In this document: positions 41,674 through 51,205 of the stretch, piece by piece
Layout of the letters: every line of letters starts with the position of its first letter
Numbering within the stretch: the stretch's first letter is position 1
Source: JACOMS01 sp964352785
Lineage (GTDB): Bacteria; Pseudomonadota; Alphaproteobacteria; Caulobacterales; Maricaulaceae
Assembly: GCA_964352785.1 (NCBI GenBank)
Contig: CAYGTI010000005.1
Location: forward strand, 62,001-126,000
Direction of reading: 5' to 3'
Length of the DNA: 64,000 nt
Program-made: the position numbers and the translations under genes
The notes under the pieces: generated by a model
Seen by the model: only the letters and a program-made list of their open reading frames with translations
Databases searched by the model: none
Told to the model about the DNA's origin: nothing

Positions 41674-42423
41674 ATGAAAGTTCTCATCCCCGTCAAGCGC
41701 GTGCTTGACTATAACGTTAAGGCCCGCGTCAAAGCGGATGAAACCGGCGTTGATTTGTCTAATGTCAAAATGTCTATGAACCCGTTCGATGAAATTTCTG
41801 TCGAACAGGCCGTTCGTCTGCAAGAAGCTGGCACCGCCACCGAAACAGTGGTTGTTTCTATTGGCCCCGCAAAGGCCCAAGAAACCATCCGCACCGCGCT
41901 GGCCATGGGGATTGACCGCGGCGTGCATGTGCAAACAGATGAAGATTTGGAACCCCTTGCAGTTGCTAAAATCCTGAAAGGCGTCGTCGACGCTGAAGGA
42001 TCGGAGTTGGTCATATTGGGTAAGCAGGCGATTGATAATGATTTTGGCGCGACCGGGTCGATGCTCGCGGCGCTTCTGGGCTGGCCGCAAGCGACATTTG
42101 CCAACACTGTTGAAAAAGACGGCGACAGCCTGACTGTCGCCCGCGAAGTCGACGGCGGATTGCAGACCGTTAAAACGGCGCTTCCGGCGATCATTACAAC
42201 AGATTTACGCTTAAACGAGCCGCGTTACGCATCGCTCCCCAATATTATGAAAGCTAAAAGAAAGCCGATTGATGCGAAGTCTCCCGATGATTTCGGCGTC
42301 GATACAGCGCCGCGCCTCTCTGTTATTAAAGTAACGGAGCCGCCCGCGCGCAAAGCCGGCATAAAAGTCGAATCCGTTGAGGAACTTGTCAGCAAACTTA
42401 AAGACGAAGCGGGAGTGATCTAA
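41674..42423 (+). CDS. etfB: Electron transfer flavoprotein subunit beta
   Basis: A 249 aa ETF small subunit, carrying AMP and half of the FAD site. It starts MKVLIPVKRVLDYNVKAR, has MNPFDEISVEQAVRLQEAG and the docking region with LGKQAIDNDFGATGSMLA. CGGAG lies 9 nt before the ATG at 41674; the frame's earlier start at 41638 is not typical. Its last base overlaps the etfA start (TAATG), so the subunits are made together. ETF passes electrons from acyl-CoA dehydrogenases to ETF-quinone oxidoreductase. Confidence 0.97.
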   Translation: MKVLIPVKRVLDYNVKARVKADETGVDLSNVKMSMNPFDEISVEQAVRLQEAGTATETVVVSIGPAKAQETIRTALAMGIDRGVHVQTDEDLEPLAVAKILKGVVDAEGSELVILGKQAIDNDFGATGSMLAALLGWPQATFANTVEKDGDSLTVAREVDGGLQTVKTALPAIITTDLRLNEPRYASLPNIMKAKRKPIDAKSPDDFGVDTAPRLSVIKVTEPPARKAGIKVESVEELVSKLKDEAGVI

Positions 42424-43349
42424 TGGCCATCCTAGTTGTTGCAGAACATGATAATGCGTCTCTCAAAGACGCGACACATAAAACGGTCACTGCCGCTATG
42501 GCGATGGGCGCAGACGTAGACGTCCTGGTTGCCGGAAACGGCGCATCGGCCGCCGCTGACGCAGCCGCAAAAATTGACGGTGTCCGCAAAGTCTTGCTCG
42601 CTGAAGATGCTTCGCTCGAGCATCATCTAGCCGAAGCCATGGAAGCCACGATTGTTCCTTTGATGGACGGCTATGACGCCATCCTCGCGCCCGATACTAC
42701 GACCCACAAAAACTACATGCCGCGCGTCGCCGCCAAACTCGACGTCATGCAAATCAGCTCCGTCACAGGCGTTGAGAGCGCGGACACATTTGTTCGCCCG
42801 ATTTATGCAGGTAATGCGATGGCTTACGTTAAGTCGTCCGACCCAAAAAAAGTTGTCACCGTACGCACGACAGCCTTTGCGGCGGCTGGCAATGGCGGCT
42901 CGGCCTCTGTTGAGACAGCCGCGACAGGCTCCGGTCCTTACAAGGCGGAATTTGTGTCCCAGGAATTGACAAAATCTGACCGTCCTGAACTGACGGCCGC
43001 GAAAATTGTCGTCTCAGGCGGACGCGGTGTTGGCTCAGCCGAGAATTTTGCGATCATTGAAAAGCTCGCGGACAAACTTGGGGCGGCTGTTGGCGCGTCG
43101 CGCGCCGCTGTTGATGCGGGTTACGTCCCGAATGATTATCAAGTCGGCCAAACGGGTAAAGCCGTTGCCCCTGAACTCTATATTGCCATCGGCATTTCAG
43201 GCGCAATTCAACACCTGGCCGGCATGAAGGACAGTAAAGTTATTGTTGCGATCAATAAAGACGAGGACGCGCCGATTTTCCAAGTCGCTGATTACGGACT
43301 TGTCGCCGACCTCTTCAAAGCCGTTCCTGAACTGGAAGCCGCGCTTTAA
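42423..43349 (+). CDS. etfA: Electron transfer flavoprotein subunit alpha
   Basis: A 308 aa ETF large subunit with the FAD-binding C-terminal domain: SGGRGVGSAENFAIIEKLAD, then VGASRAAVDAGYVPNDYQVG, YIAIGISGAIQHLAGMK and VAINKDEDAPIFQVADYGLV. This is the standard set. Forms the heterodimer with EtfB and ends in a strong terminator. Confidence 0.97.
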   Translation: MAILVVAEHDNASLKDATHKTVTAAMAMGADVDVLVAGNGASAAADAAAKIDGVRKVLLAEDASLEHHLAEAMEATIVPLMDGYDAILAPDTTTHKNYMPRVAAKLDVMQISSVTGVESADTFVRPIYAGNAMAYVKSSDPKKVVTVRTTAFAAAGNGGSASVETAATGSGPYKAEFVSQELTKSDRPELTAAKIVVSGGRGVGSAENFAIIEKLADKLGAAVGASRAAVDAGYVPNDYQVGQTGKAVAPELYIAIGISGAIQHLAGMKDSKVIVAINKDEDAPIFQVADYGLVADLFKAVPELEAAL

Positions 43350-43374
43350 TTTAAAACAACATTTCTAGTGTATG

Positions 43375-43400
43375 AACCCGGCCCTTGCGCCGGGTTTTTT
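43375..43400 (+). terminator. Rho-independent terminator of etfBA
   Basis: AACCCGGC-CCTTGC-GCCGGGTT followed by a T run, starting 25 bp after the etfA stop. Confidence 0.92.
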
Positions 43401-43418
43401 GTGCCGTCAATCACGCAG

Positions 43419-44384
43419 CTAAATCCACTTCACCAGCTTAAACACAAGAAACTGAGTGACGCCGCATACGGCCACGATACCTGTTACAAACCAAAAGCCC
43501 ATAGCGTTATCGACCCACGGCATACCGCCCACATTTATGCCCATCATCCCAGAAATGAGCCCTAACGGCAAAAACACAGCCGCAACGACAGACAGGATCA
43601 TCATATTTTGGTTCATCGTCTCGGCCCGGTGATCAGTCAGGTGATCGCGAATGACTGTGCAGCGCTCGCGTAGTGTATCCAGCTCTTCGGTTATACGGGT
43701 GGCTTGGTCGGCCGCGCTACGCATGGCGAGGCGATCTCGTTCTGTGATCCATTTCAAGCTTTGCAAAGTAAAGCTATTCAGCGCGTCGCGCTGTGGTGAT
43801 AAATAGCGGCGAAGTGAAATTATATCGCGCCTTAAAGACGCTAAAACAGAACGATCTAACTCTTCGATGTCCGTATCACCAATATGCTCCAAATTATCCA
43901 CTTTTTCGGATAATTCTGTGATCGTTGGGGTCATGCGTTCTGTGATTAAAAGCGCAAACAATGCCAGAAAAGCGCCTGTTGTGGGCGGCGCCTCTGCCGT
44001 ATCGAGATGATTGGCAATATCCGATATCGCCTTAAGCGGTCTTCGCTCAATAGACACGATACGTTTTTCTTCAACAACGAACCTGATACCGATCATGTCG
44101 GTGACATGGCTGCCCTCATTGAGGTTCACGCCGCGCAGGTTTATCAAAAGACATCCATCATGGGTGATGGTCCGCGGGCGCGAGTCTGCCGCGAGCATGG
44201 TGTCCGTCGCCAAACTGTCAATCTTAGGGTCTTCCACCAGCCACTGCTTAGTGGCAGGGTCCCGCGCGTCCAAATGTACCCATGTATAGGCGGTTTTAGG
44301 GGTCACTTTGGCGTTGCTATTTGCTGCAATGCGGGTGGCCTGACCTGATATTGAGACATGCCAATGCTGTAAAATTGTACTCAC
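43419..44384 (-). CDS. zntB: ZntB-type CorA-family zinc transporter
   Basis: A 321 aa CorA-superfamily inner-membrane channel. A soluble N-terminal domain (WVHLDARDPATKQWL) and a long stalk helix precede two C-terminal membrane helices, with the pore motif SGMMGINVGGMPW (GIN in place of the GMN of CorA), as in ZntB. It probably moves zinc, coupled to protons, rather than magnesium. The start is a GTG with AGGA upstream. It lies 8 bp after the pabBC gene and may share its transcript. Confidence 0.9.
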   Translation of the reverse strand: MSTILQHWHVSISGQATRIAANSNAKVTPKTAYTWVHLDARDPATKQWLVEDPKIDSLATDTMLAADSRPRTITHDGCLLINLRGVNLNEGSHVTDMIGIRFVVEEKRIVSIERRPLKAISDIANHLDTAEAPPTTGAFLALFALLITERMTPTITELSEKVDNLEHIGDTDIEELDRSVLASLRRDIISLRRYLSPQRDALNSFTLQSLKWITERDRLAMRSAADQATRITEELDTLRERCTVIRDHLTDHRAETMNQNMMILSVVAAVFLPLGLISGMMGINVGGMPWVDNAMGFWFVTGIVAVCGVTQFLVFKLVKWI

Positions 44385-44392
44385 GTTTTATC

Positions 44393-46141
44393 CTAATGCC
44401 GCTGCGTATCTGTTAGCTCTACAGCAATTAATCCGCGAAGGGAATTACCCACGTAGATACGGCCCGCAGAGATTAAGTCACTGAGCGTCAGATGTGCCTC
44501 TTGGGCCTGCCCGCTTTCAATCATCTCTTCGCGCAAAATGCCCGGCAACAGCCCGCAGGACAAAGGCGGAGTATAAAGCTGATCGACCTTTTGCACAAAA
44601 ACCGAGGTGAACGAGCCTTCGCATAATTCGTCCTTATCATTAAAAAACAAAACCTCATCACACCCGGTTATCGCGGCTATGCGCCGCCGCTGCCCGTCAT
44701 AAAACCCGCGGGCGCTGATCTTGTGCGCGGTCTCTTGCACATTCAATGTGAGCGCAGGACAGCATAGCGAAACTTTCCACTTAGACATAACAGGTTGAAA
44801 CTCGCAGGTTTCACACGTCAAAGTCCCTTCCGCTGTCAAGACCATCCGGACGCGCTGCGGAGTGCTTTCCGCTATACTCTCTAAAGCGCGCGTAAACTCT
44901 GCTTTGGGGAAAGGGTAATCAAGCGCCGCCGCGCTGCGCGCCATGCGGGCCATGTGCCGCCCCGCGCGCAATCCTCCAGCCTCCGGCACCCAGCGAAGTG
45001 TCTCAATCAGGTTCGCCCCGGGCGCCGCTAGAACCTTCGCTTTGAGCAGACATTCTGCGTATTCGTCTTTCGCGCGGCTATCGAGCACCAAGCCGCTACC
45101 GACATTATAAACGGCGCGGCCCGCATTGAGGGTCAAGGTTCGAATCGCCACATTAAAGCAAGCCTCGCCACCCGGATCCATATATCCGATTGCACCGCAA
45201 TAGGCCCCGCGCGGCCCATCCTCAAGTTCATTGATAATTTCCATGGCTCTGATTTTCGGTGCGCCGGTGATAGAGCCACACGGGAAGAGGCTCCTAAAAA
45301 CATCTGTGATGTCGACATTTCTGTTGAGGTTTGCCGTCACGTGTGAGGTCATTTGGTGTAAGGTAGGATAAGTTTCGAGCGCAAAAAGCTCGGGGACTTT
45401 GACAGTACCCGGCATCGAAATACGCGAGAGATCATTACGCAGCAAATCAACAATCATCAGGTTTTCAGCTTGGGATTTGGCGTCCGCGCGCATAGCTTGG
45501 CGCTGGGCTTCATCTTGAACCGGGTCCGCTTGACGACGGGCCGTGCCCTTCATCGGTCGCATCTCGATTTTTTGCCCGGTCGTTTTGAAGAATAATTCCG
45601 GAGACAAAGAGATAATGTCAGGGCCACCCAGACTAACAACACCGCCATAGCCGCCCGGCTGACGCCGCCGCAACGCCGCATATAAATCTAGCGCAGATCC
45701 TTCATATGTCCCAATCAGAGGAAATGTCAGATTAATTTGATAAACATCTCCGGCTTTAATATACTCAATTACTTGGTTAAAACGCGCTGTGTAGGCGGCC
45801 TCGTGCCACTCTGGAGACAGACTCAAGGACGCAAGAGGATTAGCTCTGAGCGGCGCGTCACTGATTGCGGTCTGAAATCCCTCAAATACACCAAACTGCA
45901 GCAGCGGAACAGCCCGGGCCTGCGGCATCAAGCCCGCAAGTTTTGGCTCTAAAACGTAGCCAAGCTCATATGCGGCATATCCAGCAAGATGATAGCCTTG
46001 ACCGTGGTAATCCATAATCTCATTTAAAGCCGAAGGCACTTCATCCGGCGTGTTCGCCTGAATAATATGCAAAGGCATTTCATACCACCGCGCGGACGGC
46101 GCGATTTGATCATCCAGCAAAATATAAGGGGCTTGGTTCAC
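44393..46141 (-). CDS. pabB: Aminodeoxychorismate synthase component I fused to aminodeoxychorismate lyase
   Basis: A 582 aa bifunctional enzyme of folate synthesis. Residues 1-370 are PabB: EYIKAGDVYQINLTFPL, RPMKGTARRQADP, LMIVDLLRNDLSRI and FPCGSITGAPKIRAMEII, the chorismate-binding set. The remaining 210 residues are a class IV aminotransferase like PabC (IETLRWVPEAGGLRAGRHMA, then EGSFTSVFVQ and LPGILREEMIESGQ), which would release pyruvate to give p-aminobenzoate. The start is GTG. It directly follows pxpC in the same direction (6 bp gap). Confidence 0.93.
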   Translation of the reverse strand: MNQAPYILLDDQIAPSARWYEMPLHIIQANTPDEVPSALNEIMDYHGQGYHLAGYAAYELGYVLEPKLAGLMPQARAVPLLQFGVFEGFQTAISDAPLRANPLASLSLSPEWHEAAYTARFNQVIEYIKAGDVYQINLTFPLIGTYEGSALDLYAALRRRQPGGYGGVVSLGGPDIISLSPELFFKTTGQKIEMRPMKGTARRQADPVQDEAQRQAMRADAKSQAENLMIVDLLRNDLSRISMPGTVKVPELFALETYPTLHQMTSHVTANLNRNVDITDVFRSLFPCGSITGAPKIRAMEIINELEDGPRGAYCGAIGYMDPGGEACFNVAIRTLTLNAGRAVYNVGSGLVLDSRAKDEYAECLLKAKVLAAPGANLIETLRWVPEAGGLRAGRHMARMARSAAALDYPFPKAEFTRALESIAESTPQRVRMVLTAEGTLTCETCEFQPVMSKWKVSLCCPALTLNVQETAHKISARGFYDGQRRRIAAITGCDEVLFFNDKDELCEGSFTSVFVQKVDQLYTPPLSCGLLPGILREEMIESGQAQEAHLTLSDLISAGRIYVGNSLRGLIAVELTDTQRH

Positions 46142-46147
46142 CTGCGT

Positions 46148-47080
46148 TTAAAACTCAAAACCGTCCATTAAACCGCCGTAAAAAGCATTTCGACGCTTGA
46201 GGATTTGGGGCGGATCATCAGCAAAACTGCGCTGAAAACTGATCATGGTTCCGGGGCCCACTTGCCCCATGATCCAGTGGTCTGGCTGTATTATTTGGAC
46301 CACGCGCGCATAACCGCCCGTACAGTGTCCATCAACAAGTGACAAAATTGGCCGTCCATCAGGCGGCACTTGCAATGTCCCCGGAAGCATCGGCCCGCTT
46401 GTCATTGAGTCCAGCCCTTCAAGATCAAGCCGGTCTCCCTTGAGGCGCGCGCCCATACGGTCTGTTTGCGCCGTGGCGTGATAAGGACTAATAAAAAGAT
46501 GCCGTTGTCCGGCCAGTGTCAGGTTTTCAAACTCCGGGCCGGGCCGGGCGCGCAATACGGCATGGTTCGAGATACGGGGCATATACCCTTGCGGAATAGC
46601 GCGCCGCTCACCAATATTTTTACCCGCTGTAAGACGGTCGCCCGTCATGAGGTTTCGCCCGTCAAAGCCGCCAATATTGGCAGGCGCATAAGTCGAGACA
46701 CTGCCCAGAAACCGCTCTCCGGAAAACCCACCGGAAACAGCGAGATAAGCCCGGCAGCCCTGACGCGCAAAACTTAGGGTTAAAATATCCCCGGCCTTGA
46801 CCGTCGTCGCCGCAAAATTATTAACATTCTGGCCATTGATCTGCGCCCACATTTCCGCGCCAGCCAGAGCGATAGTTTTGTCAGAATGGAATCTGAAATG
46901 CTGACCGCCGAGCGTGCATTCGAGCGCGGGCGTATCCCACGGGTTTCCGGCCATCCAATTTGCTAAGCCATAACTCAGTTTATCCGCCGCGCCGCTGCCG
47001 GGAATGCCAAGGTGCCTATGGCCCGGACGGCCGGCGTCTTGGAGGCTGACGCGCGTCCCGGACTGAATGATCTCAATCAT
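46148..47080 (-). CDS. pxpC: 5-oxoprolinase subunit C
   Basis: A 310 aa subunit of the ATP-dependent bacterial 5-oxoprolinase PxpABC, which returns pyroglutamate to glutamate. QDAGRPGHRHLGIPGSGAAD at the start and SGPMLPGTLQVPPDGRPI with DGHCTGGYARVVQI near the end are characteristic of the biotin-dependent-carboxylase-like/KipA group. I take the ATG at 47080, overlapping the pxpB stop by 8 bp; another ATG is at 47092. Confidence 0.92.
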   Translation of the reverse strand: MIEIIQSGTRVSLQDAGRPGHRHLGIPGSGAADKLSYGLANWMAGNPWDTPALECTLGGQHFRFHSDKTIALAGAEMWAQINGQNVNNFAATTVKAGDILTLSFARQGCRAYLAVSGGFSGERFLGSVSTYAPANIGGFDGRNLMTGDRLTAGKNIGERRAIPQGYMPRISNHAVLRARPGPEFENLTLAGQRHLFISPYHATAQTDRMGARLKGDRLDLEGLDSMTSGPMLPGTLQVPPDGRPILSLVDGHCTGGYARVVQIIQPDHWIMGQVGPGTMISFQRSFADDPPQILKRRNAFYGGLMDGFEF

Positions 47081-47747
47081 TAAATTTCTCATGATCTATT
47101 GGTACAAATTTCACCCTATCACCTGCCGCGAGCAAAAATGGCTGATCGCGCTGTTTATCAAACATGCGGCGCGGGGTACGGCCAATAATTTGCCACCCGC
47201 CCGGACTATCCAGACCGTATATCCCCGTTTGCCACCCCGCTATACCGACAGATCCCGCCGGGACGTGCGCCCGCGGCGCAACATGGCGAGGGTGACGCAG
47301 CGCCTTTGGCGCAGCAGACAAAAAGGCAAAACCAGGAATAAAGCCCATCATACAGACACGGTACGTTTCACTGTTGTGCCGGGCAACAACCTGCTCTTCG
47401 CTCAGACCGCTTGATGTCATAATCGCGGTCATATCCGGGCCAAACTCCCCGCCATATGCGACAGGAATTTCAACGGTTTTTCCTGCAGAGTTAGCTGGAT
47501 GGTTCGATTGCGCGACTTGACCTTCGAGCCGTGAGCGCGCGGCCTCGAAAGATGTTTTTACGGGATTAAACGCTACAAGAATAGAATCATATCCGCTGAC
47601 CACCTCCCGCCAGTTTCCGCTGGCGCGAAGCATTTCGGCTAGGCTTTGAACACGGTCGCACACTACTGCGTCATAGGTTTTCACCGGGTAATGGATTAAG
47701 AGCGCGCCGTCGCCATAAGATACAATTTGGGGAGACATATCAGGCAT
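47073..47747 (-). CDS. pxpB: 5-oxoprolinase subunit B
   Basis: A 224 aa subunit (KipI/allophanate-hydrolase-subunit-1 fold). Diagnostic stretches are IPVAYGGEFGPDMTAIMTSS, YRVCMMGFIPGFAFLS and AGSVGIAGWQTGIYGLDSPG. The frame has a TTG at 47753, but the ATG at 47747 overlaps the pxpA stop by 8 bp, the same overlap as between pxpB and pxpC, and is preferred. Confidence 0.94.
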   Translation of the reverse strand: MPDMSPQIVSYGDGALLIHYPVKTYDAVVCDRVQSLAEMLRASGNWREVVSGYDSILVAFNPVKTSFEAARSRLEGQVAQSNHPANSAGKTVEIPVAYGGEFGPDMTAIMTSSGLSEEQVVARHNSETYRVCMMGFIPGFAFLSAAPKALRHPRHVAPRAHVPAGSVGIAGWQTGIYGLDSPGGWQIIGRTPRRMFDKQRDQPFLLAAGDRVKFVPIDHEKFND

Positions 47748-48516
47748 TGACAAACGCTTTTATCTCAAATCCCGCCGCTTCAATTGTTTTGCGGGCCAGC
47801 CGTGCCGTTTCAACAGATCCCGAGCTATCGCCATGCAGGCAGAGGCTTTGCGCGTTAATTGACAGTATTTTCCCGGATGCTGTCGTTACGCTTCCGGCCT
47901 CTACTAATGATCTCGCTTGCGACATGCGCTTGTCTTGATCCCTGATCACCGCGCCGTTGATAGAACGGCTTTGCAGGTGTCCATCATCCGTGTAGCGCCG
48001 GTCAATAAATCCCTCAGCGATAAATGCGAGACCGTGAGCTTTGGCCGCCACGCCCATTTCAGAGTTCGGTCCGCCCATAAATATAAAATCAGGTGAGATA
48101 TCTTTGATGACGCCCGCGATTAAGTCTGCATGCGCCCGGCTTTTAACCGCATCATTATAAAGCGCCCCGTGGGGTTTTACGTATGCAATCTGCGCACCCA
48201 CATCCGCCGCAATCTCAGCAAGACGTATAATTTGTTCCGTCAGGCTGGCGCGAAGCGCGTGTGCGAAGACAGGGCTATCAAGAGGCATAGATTTACGGCC
48301 AAAATTATGCGGGTCCGGATAACCAGGGTGCGCGCCAATAACAACACCGCGCGCTTTGGCGGCCTTCACAGTGCGGAGCATGCTATCATCATTACCCGCA
48401 TGGCCCCCGCACGCAATGTTGGCAGAACTCACATAGCGAAGAATTTCAACCTCGGAGCGCTCCCAGTCCGGGGTCTCTGCTTCGCCAATATCTGCATTTA
48501 GATCTATTGTTTTCAC
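47740..48516 (-). CDS. pxpA: 5-oxoprolinase subunit A
   Basis: A 258 aa LamB/YcsF-family protein that completes PxpABC. It starts IDLNADIGEAETPDWER and contains SSANIACGGHAGNDDSMLRT, GAHPGYPDPHNFGR, YVKPHGALYN and LCLHGDSSGSVETA, all typical of the family. The start is GTG with AAGAAGG upstream. Order pxpA-pxpB-pxpC with overlapping ends is a single operon that continues into pabBC and zntB. Confidence 0.95.
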   Translation of the reverse strand: MKTIDLNADIGEAETPDWERSEVEILRYVSSANIACGGHAGNDDSMLRTVKAAKARGVVIGAHPGYPDPHNFGRKSMPLDSPVFAHALRASLTEQIIRLAEIAADVGAQIAYVKPHGALYNDAVKSRAHADLIAGVIKDISPDFIFMGGPNSEMGVAAKAHGLAFIAEGFIDRRYTDDGHLQSRSINGAVIRDQDKRMSQARSLVEAGSVTTASGKILSINAQSLCLHGDSSGSVETARLARKTIEAAGFEIKAFVNA

Positions 48517-48577
48517 GTTGCCTTCTTACCGCCTATTTACAGGATTGAAAATTCTAAATGAGGTGCCATACACAGCC

Positions 48578-49324
48578 ATGATTGAAAGTCCTCTGTTTTG
48601 GATCATGGCTATTATCGCTGTAATTGTCACTGGAATTTCCAAGGGCGGCTTTGGCGGACTTGGGCTGCTGGCTGTACCGCTCATGTCGCTGTCCATCTCT
48701 CCGTTGCAGGCGGCGGGTATTATGCTGCCGATCTTGATTGTGATGGATTGGATCGGCGTGTGGTCTTACCGCAAAACATGGGACAAGCGTTTATTGATGT
48801 TGATGTTGCCCGCCGCGCTGATCGGAATAGGGGCCGGATGGTCGCTCGCCCGTTTTGTCAACGAAGATATGGTTCTGGCTTGCGTCGGGATAATTGCGAT
48901 TACATTTGCGGCTTATAGCTTTCTAAAGTCTCAAACGGCGATTCCAAAATTTGCCAAGAAAAAGAGCGTGGGAGTTTTTGCCGGAATTGTTGCGGGCTTC
49001 ACCAGCTTTGTCGCCCATGCTGGCGGCCCGCCCTTTCAAGCCTATGCCATTCCGCAAAACTTAGAGAAGCAAATATATGCCGGAACAGCCGTTATGTTTT
49101 TCACTGTTGTCAATGCTGCGAAAATTATTCCCTATGCGGCGCTAGGTCAGTTTGATAAAACGAACCTGACCACCTCTTTGGTGCTAATCCCGCTCGCCCC
49201 CATCGGAGTTTTGACCGGCGTTTGGCTTGTCAAACGGGTTCCTCAAAAGACATTCTATAATATTCTTTATGTGATTATTTTTGCCGTTGGCGTCAAACTT
49301 CTCTGGGATGTGTGGGGCGGATAA
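48578..49324 (+). CDS. TauE/SafE family sulfite exporter
   Basis: A 248 aa membrane protein with about eight hydrophobic segments. IIAVIVTGISKGGFGGLGLLAVP and AGFTSFVAHAGGPPFQAYAIP are the two repeat signatures of the TauE/SafE family, which exports sulfite or small organic anions. I start at the ATG of MIESPLFW; the frame reaches back to 48518, next to the divergent pxpA start. No sulfonate genes are adjacent. Confidence 0.9.
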   Translation: MIESPLFWIMAIIAVIVTGISKGGFGGLGLLAVPLMSLSISPLQAAGIMLPILIVMDWIGVWSYRKTWDKRLLMLMLPAALIGIGAGWSLARFVNEDMVLACVGIIAITFAAYSFLKSQTAIPKFAKKKSVGVFAGIVAGFTSFVAHAGGPPFQAYAIPQNLEKQIYAGTAVMFFTVVNAAKIIPYAALGQFDKTNLTTSLVLIPLAPIGVLTGVWLVKRVPQKTFYNILYVIIFAVGVKLLWDVWGG

Positions 49325-49343
49325 ACCGGGAGCCCGCTAGCCC

Positions 49344-50522
49344 TTAGCAATACGTGCCCGCCGCCATACCGCTCGCCCACGCCCATTGAAAATTATGCCC
49401 GCCCAAATGACCTGTCACGTCCACAACCTCGCCGATAAAATAGAGCCCCGGAACGGCTTTCGTTTCCATGGTTTTGGACGATAAATGCCGCGTATCCACG
49501 CCCCCTTTTGTAACCTCAGCGGTGCGAAACCCTTCGGTGCCCGCAGGTTTGACGAACCATTCATTGATTTGAAGTGCAATGTTTTTAAGAGCCGCATTGC
49601 TCATATCCGCAAGCCGTTCATGTGGAAATTGCGTCAAAATATGGGCCACCAAACGCTGCGGCAAATATTGCGCAAGCCATGTTTTTGGGTGCAGACGCGG
49701 ACTTTCTGTGCGCGCCGTCTTTAGCGCGCTGAAGATATCCACATCCGGTGCCAAGTTCAGCGTGATTGGCTCGCCCGGTGACCAATAAGAACTGATCTGC
49801 AAAATCGCGGGGCCGGACAGCCCTCTGTGTGTAAACAACAACGCCTCATCAAAGCTTGTTTTTCCGTGAACGGCGCGGGCATCAACGCTAACACCCGAGA
49901 GGGCTTTAAGCGGCTCTTTCAAGGCATCTGTGAAAGTGAGCGGTACAAGAGCGGGCACAGGGTCAATTACAGAGAGGCCAAACTGCTCGGCAATTTTATA
50001 GCCATAATTGCTCGCCCCCATTTTAGGGATAGATGGCCCGCCGCAGGCGATGATCACAGATGCCGCATTTAAAGACTGACGGTTTGTCGTGACCACGAAT
50101 CCTTCTTCAAATTTCTTGATGTCTAAAATTTCGGTTCCAAGCCAGATATCATTACCCGCCGCAGTACACTCAGAAAGCAACATATCAATGATCTCTTGCG
50201 AGCGCCCATCACAGAAAAGTTGCCCTTTGGTCTTCTCGTGCCAAGCAATCCCGTAGCGCTCAACAAGGGCAATGAAGTCTTGCGGCGTGTAACGTGATAA
50301 AGCCGACTTACAAAAATGCGGACTTTGCGAGATAAAGTTTTTTGGCCCACAATGTATGTTCGTAAAATTACATCGCCCGCCGCCGGAAATACGAATTTTC
50401 TCGCCCGCTTTTTTGGCGTGATCCAACAACAAGACCTTGCGCCCCCTCGCGCCTGCCGCCGCGCCGCACATCATACCCGCCGCGCCAGCTCCAATAATGA
50501 TCACATCATATTCAGATGACAT
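49344..50522 (-). CDS. HI0933/BaiN-family NAD(P)/FAD-dependent oxidoreductase
   Basis: A 392 aa flavoprotein. IIGAGAAGMMCGAAAGARGR is the FAD-binding loop, HAKKAGEKIRISGGGRCNFTN is the family signature, and VTKGGVDTRHLSSKTMETK and GHLGGHNFQWAWASGMAAG close the FAD site. Members include BaiN of bile-acid metabolism, but most are uncharacterised; the real substrate here is unknown. It is 12 bp after the Nudix gene. Confidence 0.92.
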   Translation of the reverse strand: MSSEYDVIIIGAGAAGMMCGAAAGARGRKVLLLDHAKKAGEKIRISGGGRCNFTNIHCGPKNFISQSPHFCKSALSRYTPQDFIALVERYGIAWHEKTKGQLFCDGRSQEIIDMLLSECTAAGNDIWLGTEILDIKKFEEGFVVTTNRQSLNAASVIIACGGPSIPKMGASNYGYKIAEQFGLSVIDPVPALVPLTFTDALKEPLKALSGVSVDARAVHGKTSFDEALLFTHRGLSGPAILQISSYWSPGEPITLNLAPDVDIFSALKTARTESPRLHPKTWLAQYLPQRLVAHILTQFPHERLADMSNAALKNIALQINEWFVKPAGTEGFRTAEVTKGGVDTRHLSSKTMETKAVPGLYFIGEVVDVTGHLGGHNFQWAWASGMAAGTYC

Positions 50523-50534
50523 ATAAGGCCGCGA

Positions 50535-51110
50535 TCACGGTAGTCTATTTTGCGCTTTAAGCAGGGCCAGCTTATACGCTGCCGCAACCGTCATAGCGTC
50601 TGTAATCTCTCCGGCTTCGACTTTGGCTAGCAGATCACCTAGAGATATTTTCTGGGTTTGCAAAACTTCGTTTTCCTCCGGCGCTGCTTTACCTTGTGTA
50701 AGCCCAGTTGCGAGATATACAACCGCCCACTCGTCTGTGACGGCGTTGGATGTATGCATCTCTAAAAACGGCTCAAACGTCTCCGCCCTTAATCCTGTTT
50801 CCTCGGCGAGTTCCCACTTTGCTGCGTCCAACGTCTTTTGGCCGGGCGGGCATCCGCCTTCGGGTAGCTCCCAACTATATTGATCAATCGGATAGCGGTA
50901 TTGGCCGACAAGATAAATGTGATCCTCTTCATAGGCGACGACTCCCACGGCGCGGTTTTGAAAATGAATATGTGTGTAATCAACTGGGTTGCCGACGACA
51001 TTTAGCACTTTGTGCTGTGTGTGATGGACAAAACGGTTTTCGAGAATGTCTCGCTTAGATATAAACGTCCAAGGATTACCTTCCAGGTTTTGCTGGGAAT
51101 ATCGGCTCAT
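50535..51110 (-). CDS. Nudix hydrolase with a degenerate Nudix box
   Basis: A 191 aa protein of the ADP-sugar pyrophosphatase group. The region WELPEGGCPPGQ and DAAKWELAEETGL is the Nudix box, but the first Glu is Gln and the conserved Arg before Glu is Trp. The EExG part that binds metal is intact. N-terminal features (FQNRAVGVVAYEEDHIYLVG, YRYPIDQYSWELPEGG) fit the family. It may retain activity on ADP-ribose or a related nucleotide. It lies 95 bp after korB. Confidence 0.85.
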   Translation of the reverse strand: MSRYSQQNLEGNPWTFISKRDILENRFVHHTQHKVLNVVGNPVDYTHIHFQNRAVGVVAYEEDHIYLVGQYRYPIDQYSWELPEGGCPPGQKTLDAAKWELAEETGLRAETFEPFLEMHTSNAVTDEWAVVYLATGLTQGKAAPEENEVLQTQKISLGDLLAKVEAGEITDAMTVAAAYKLALLKAQNRLP

Positions 51111-51205
51111 ATGTATCCATGCCTCGTTATGATGATCGCGAGCTGACCGTGCAATGCCGCGTCATGACATACAAATGAGTGCCAGTGAAAGGGCGCTTCT
51201 ATTGT

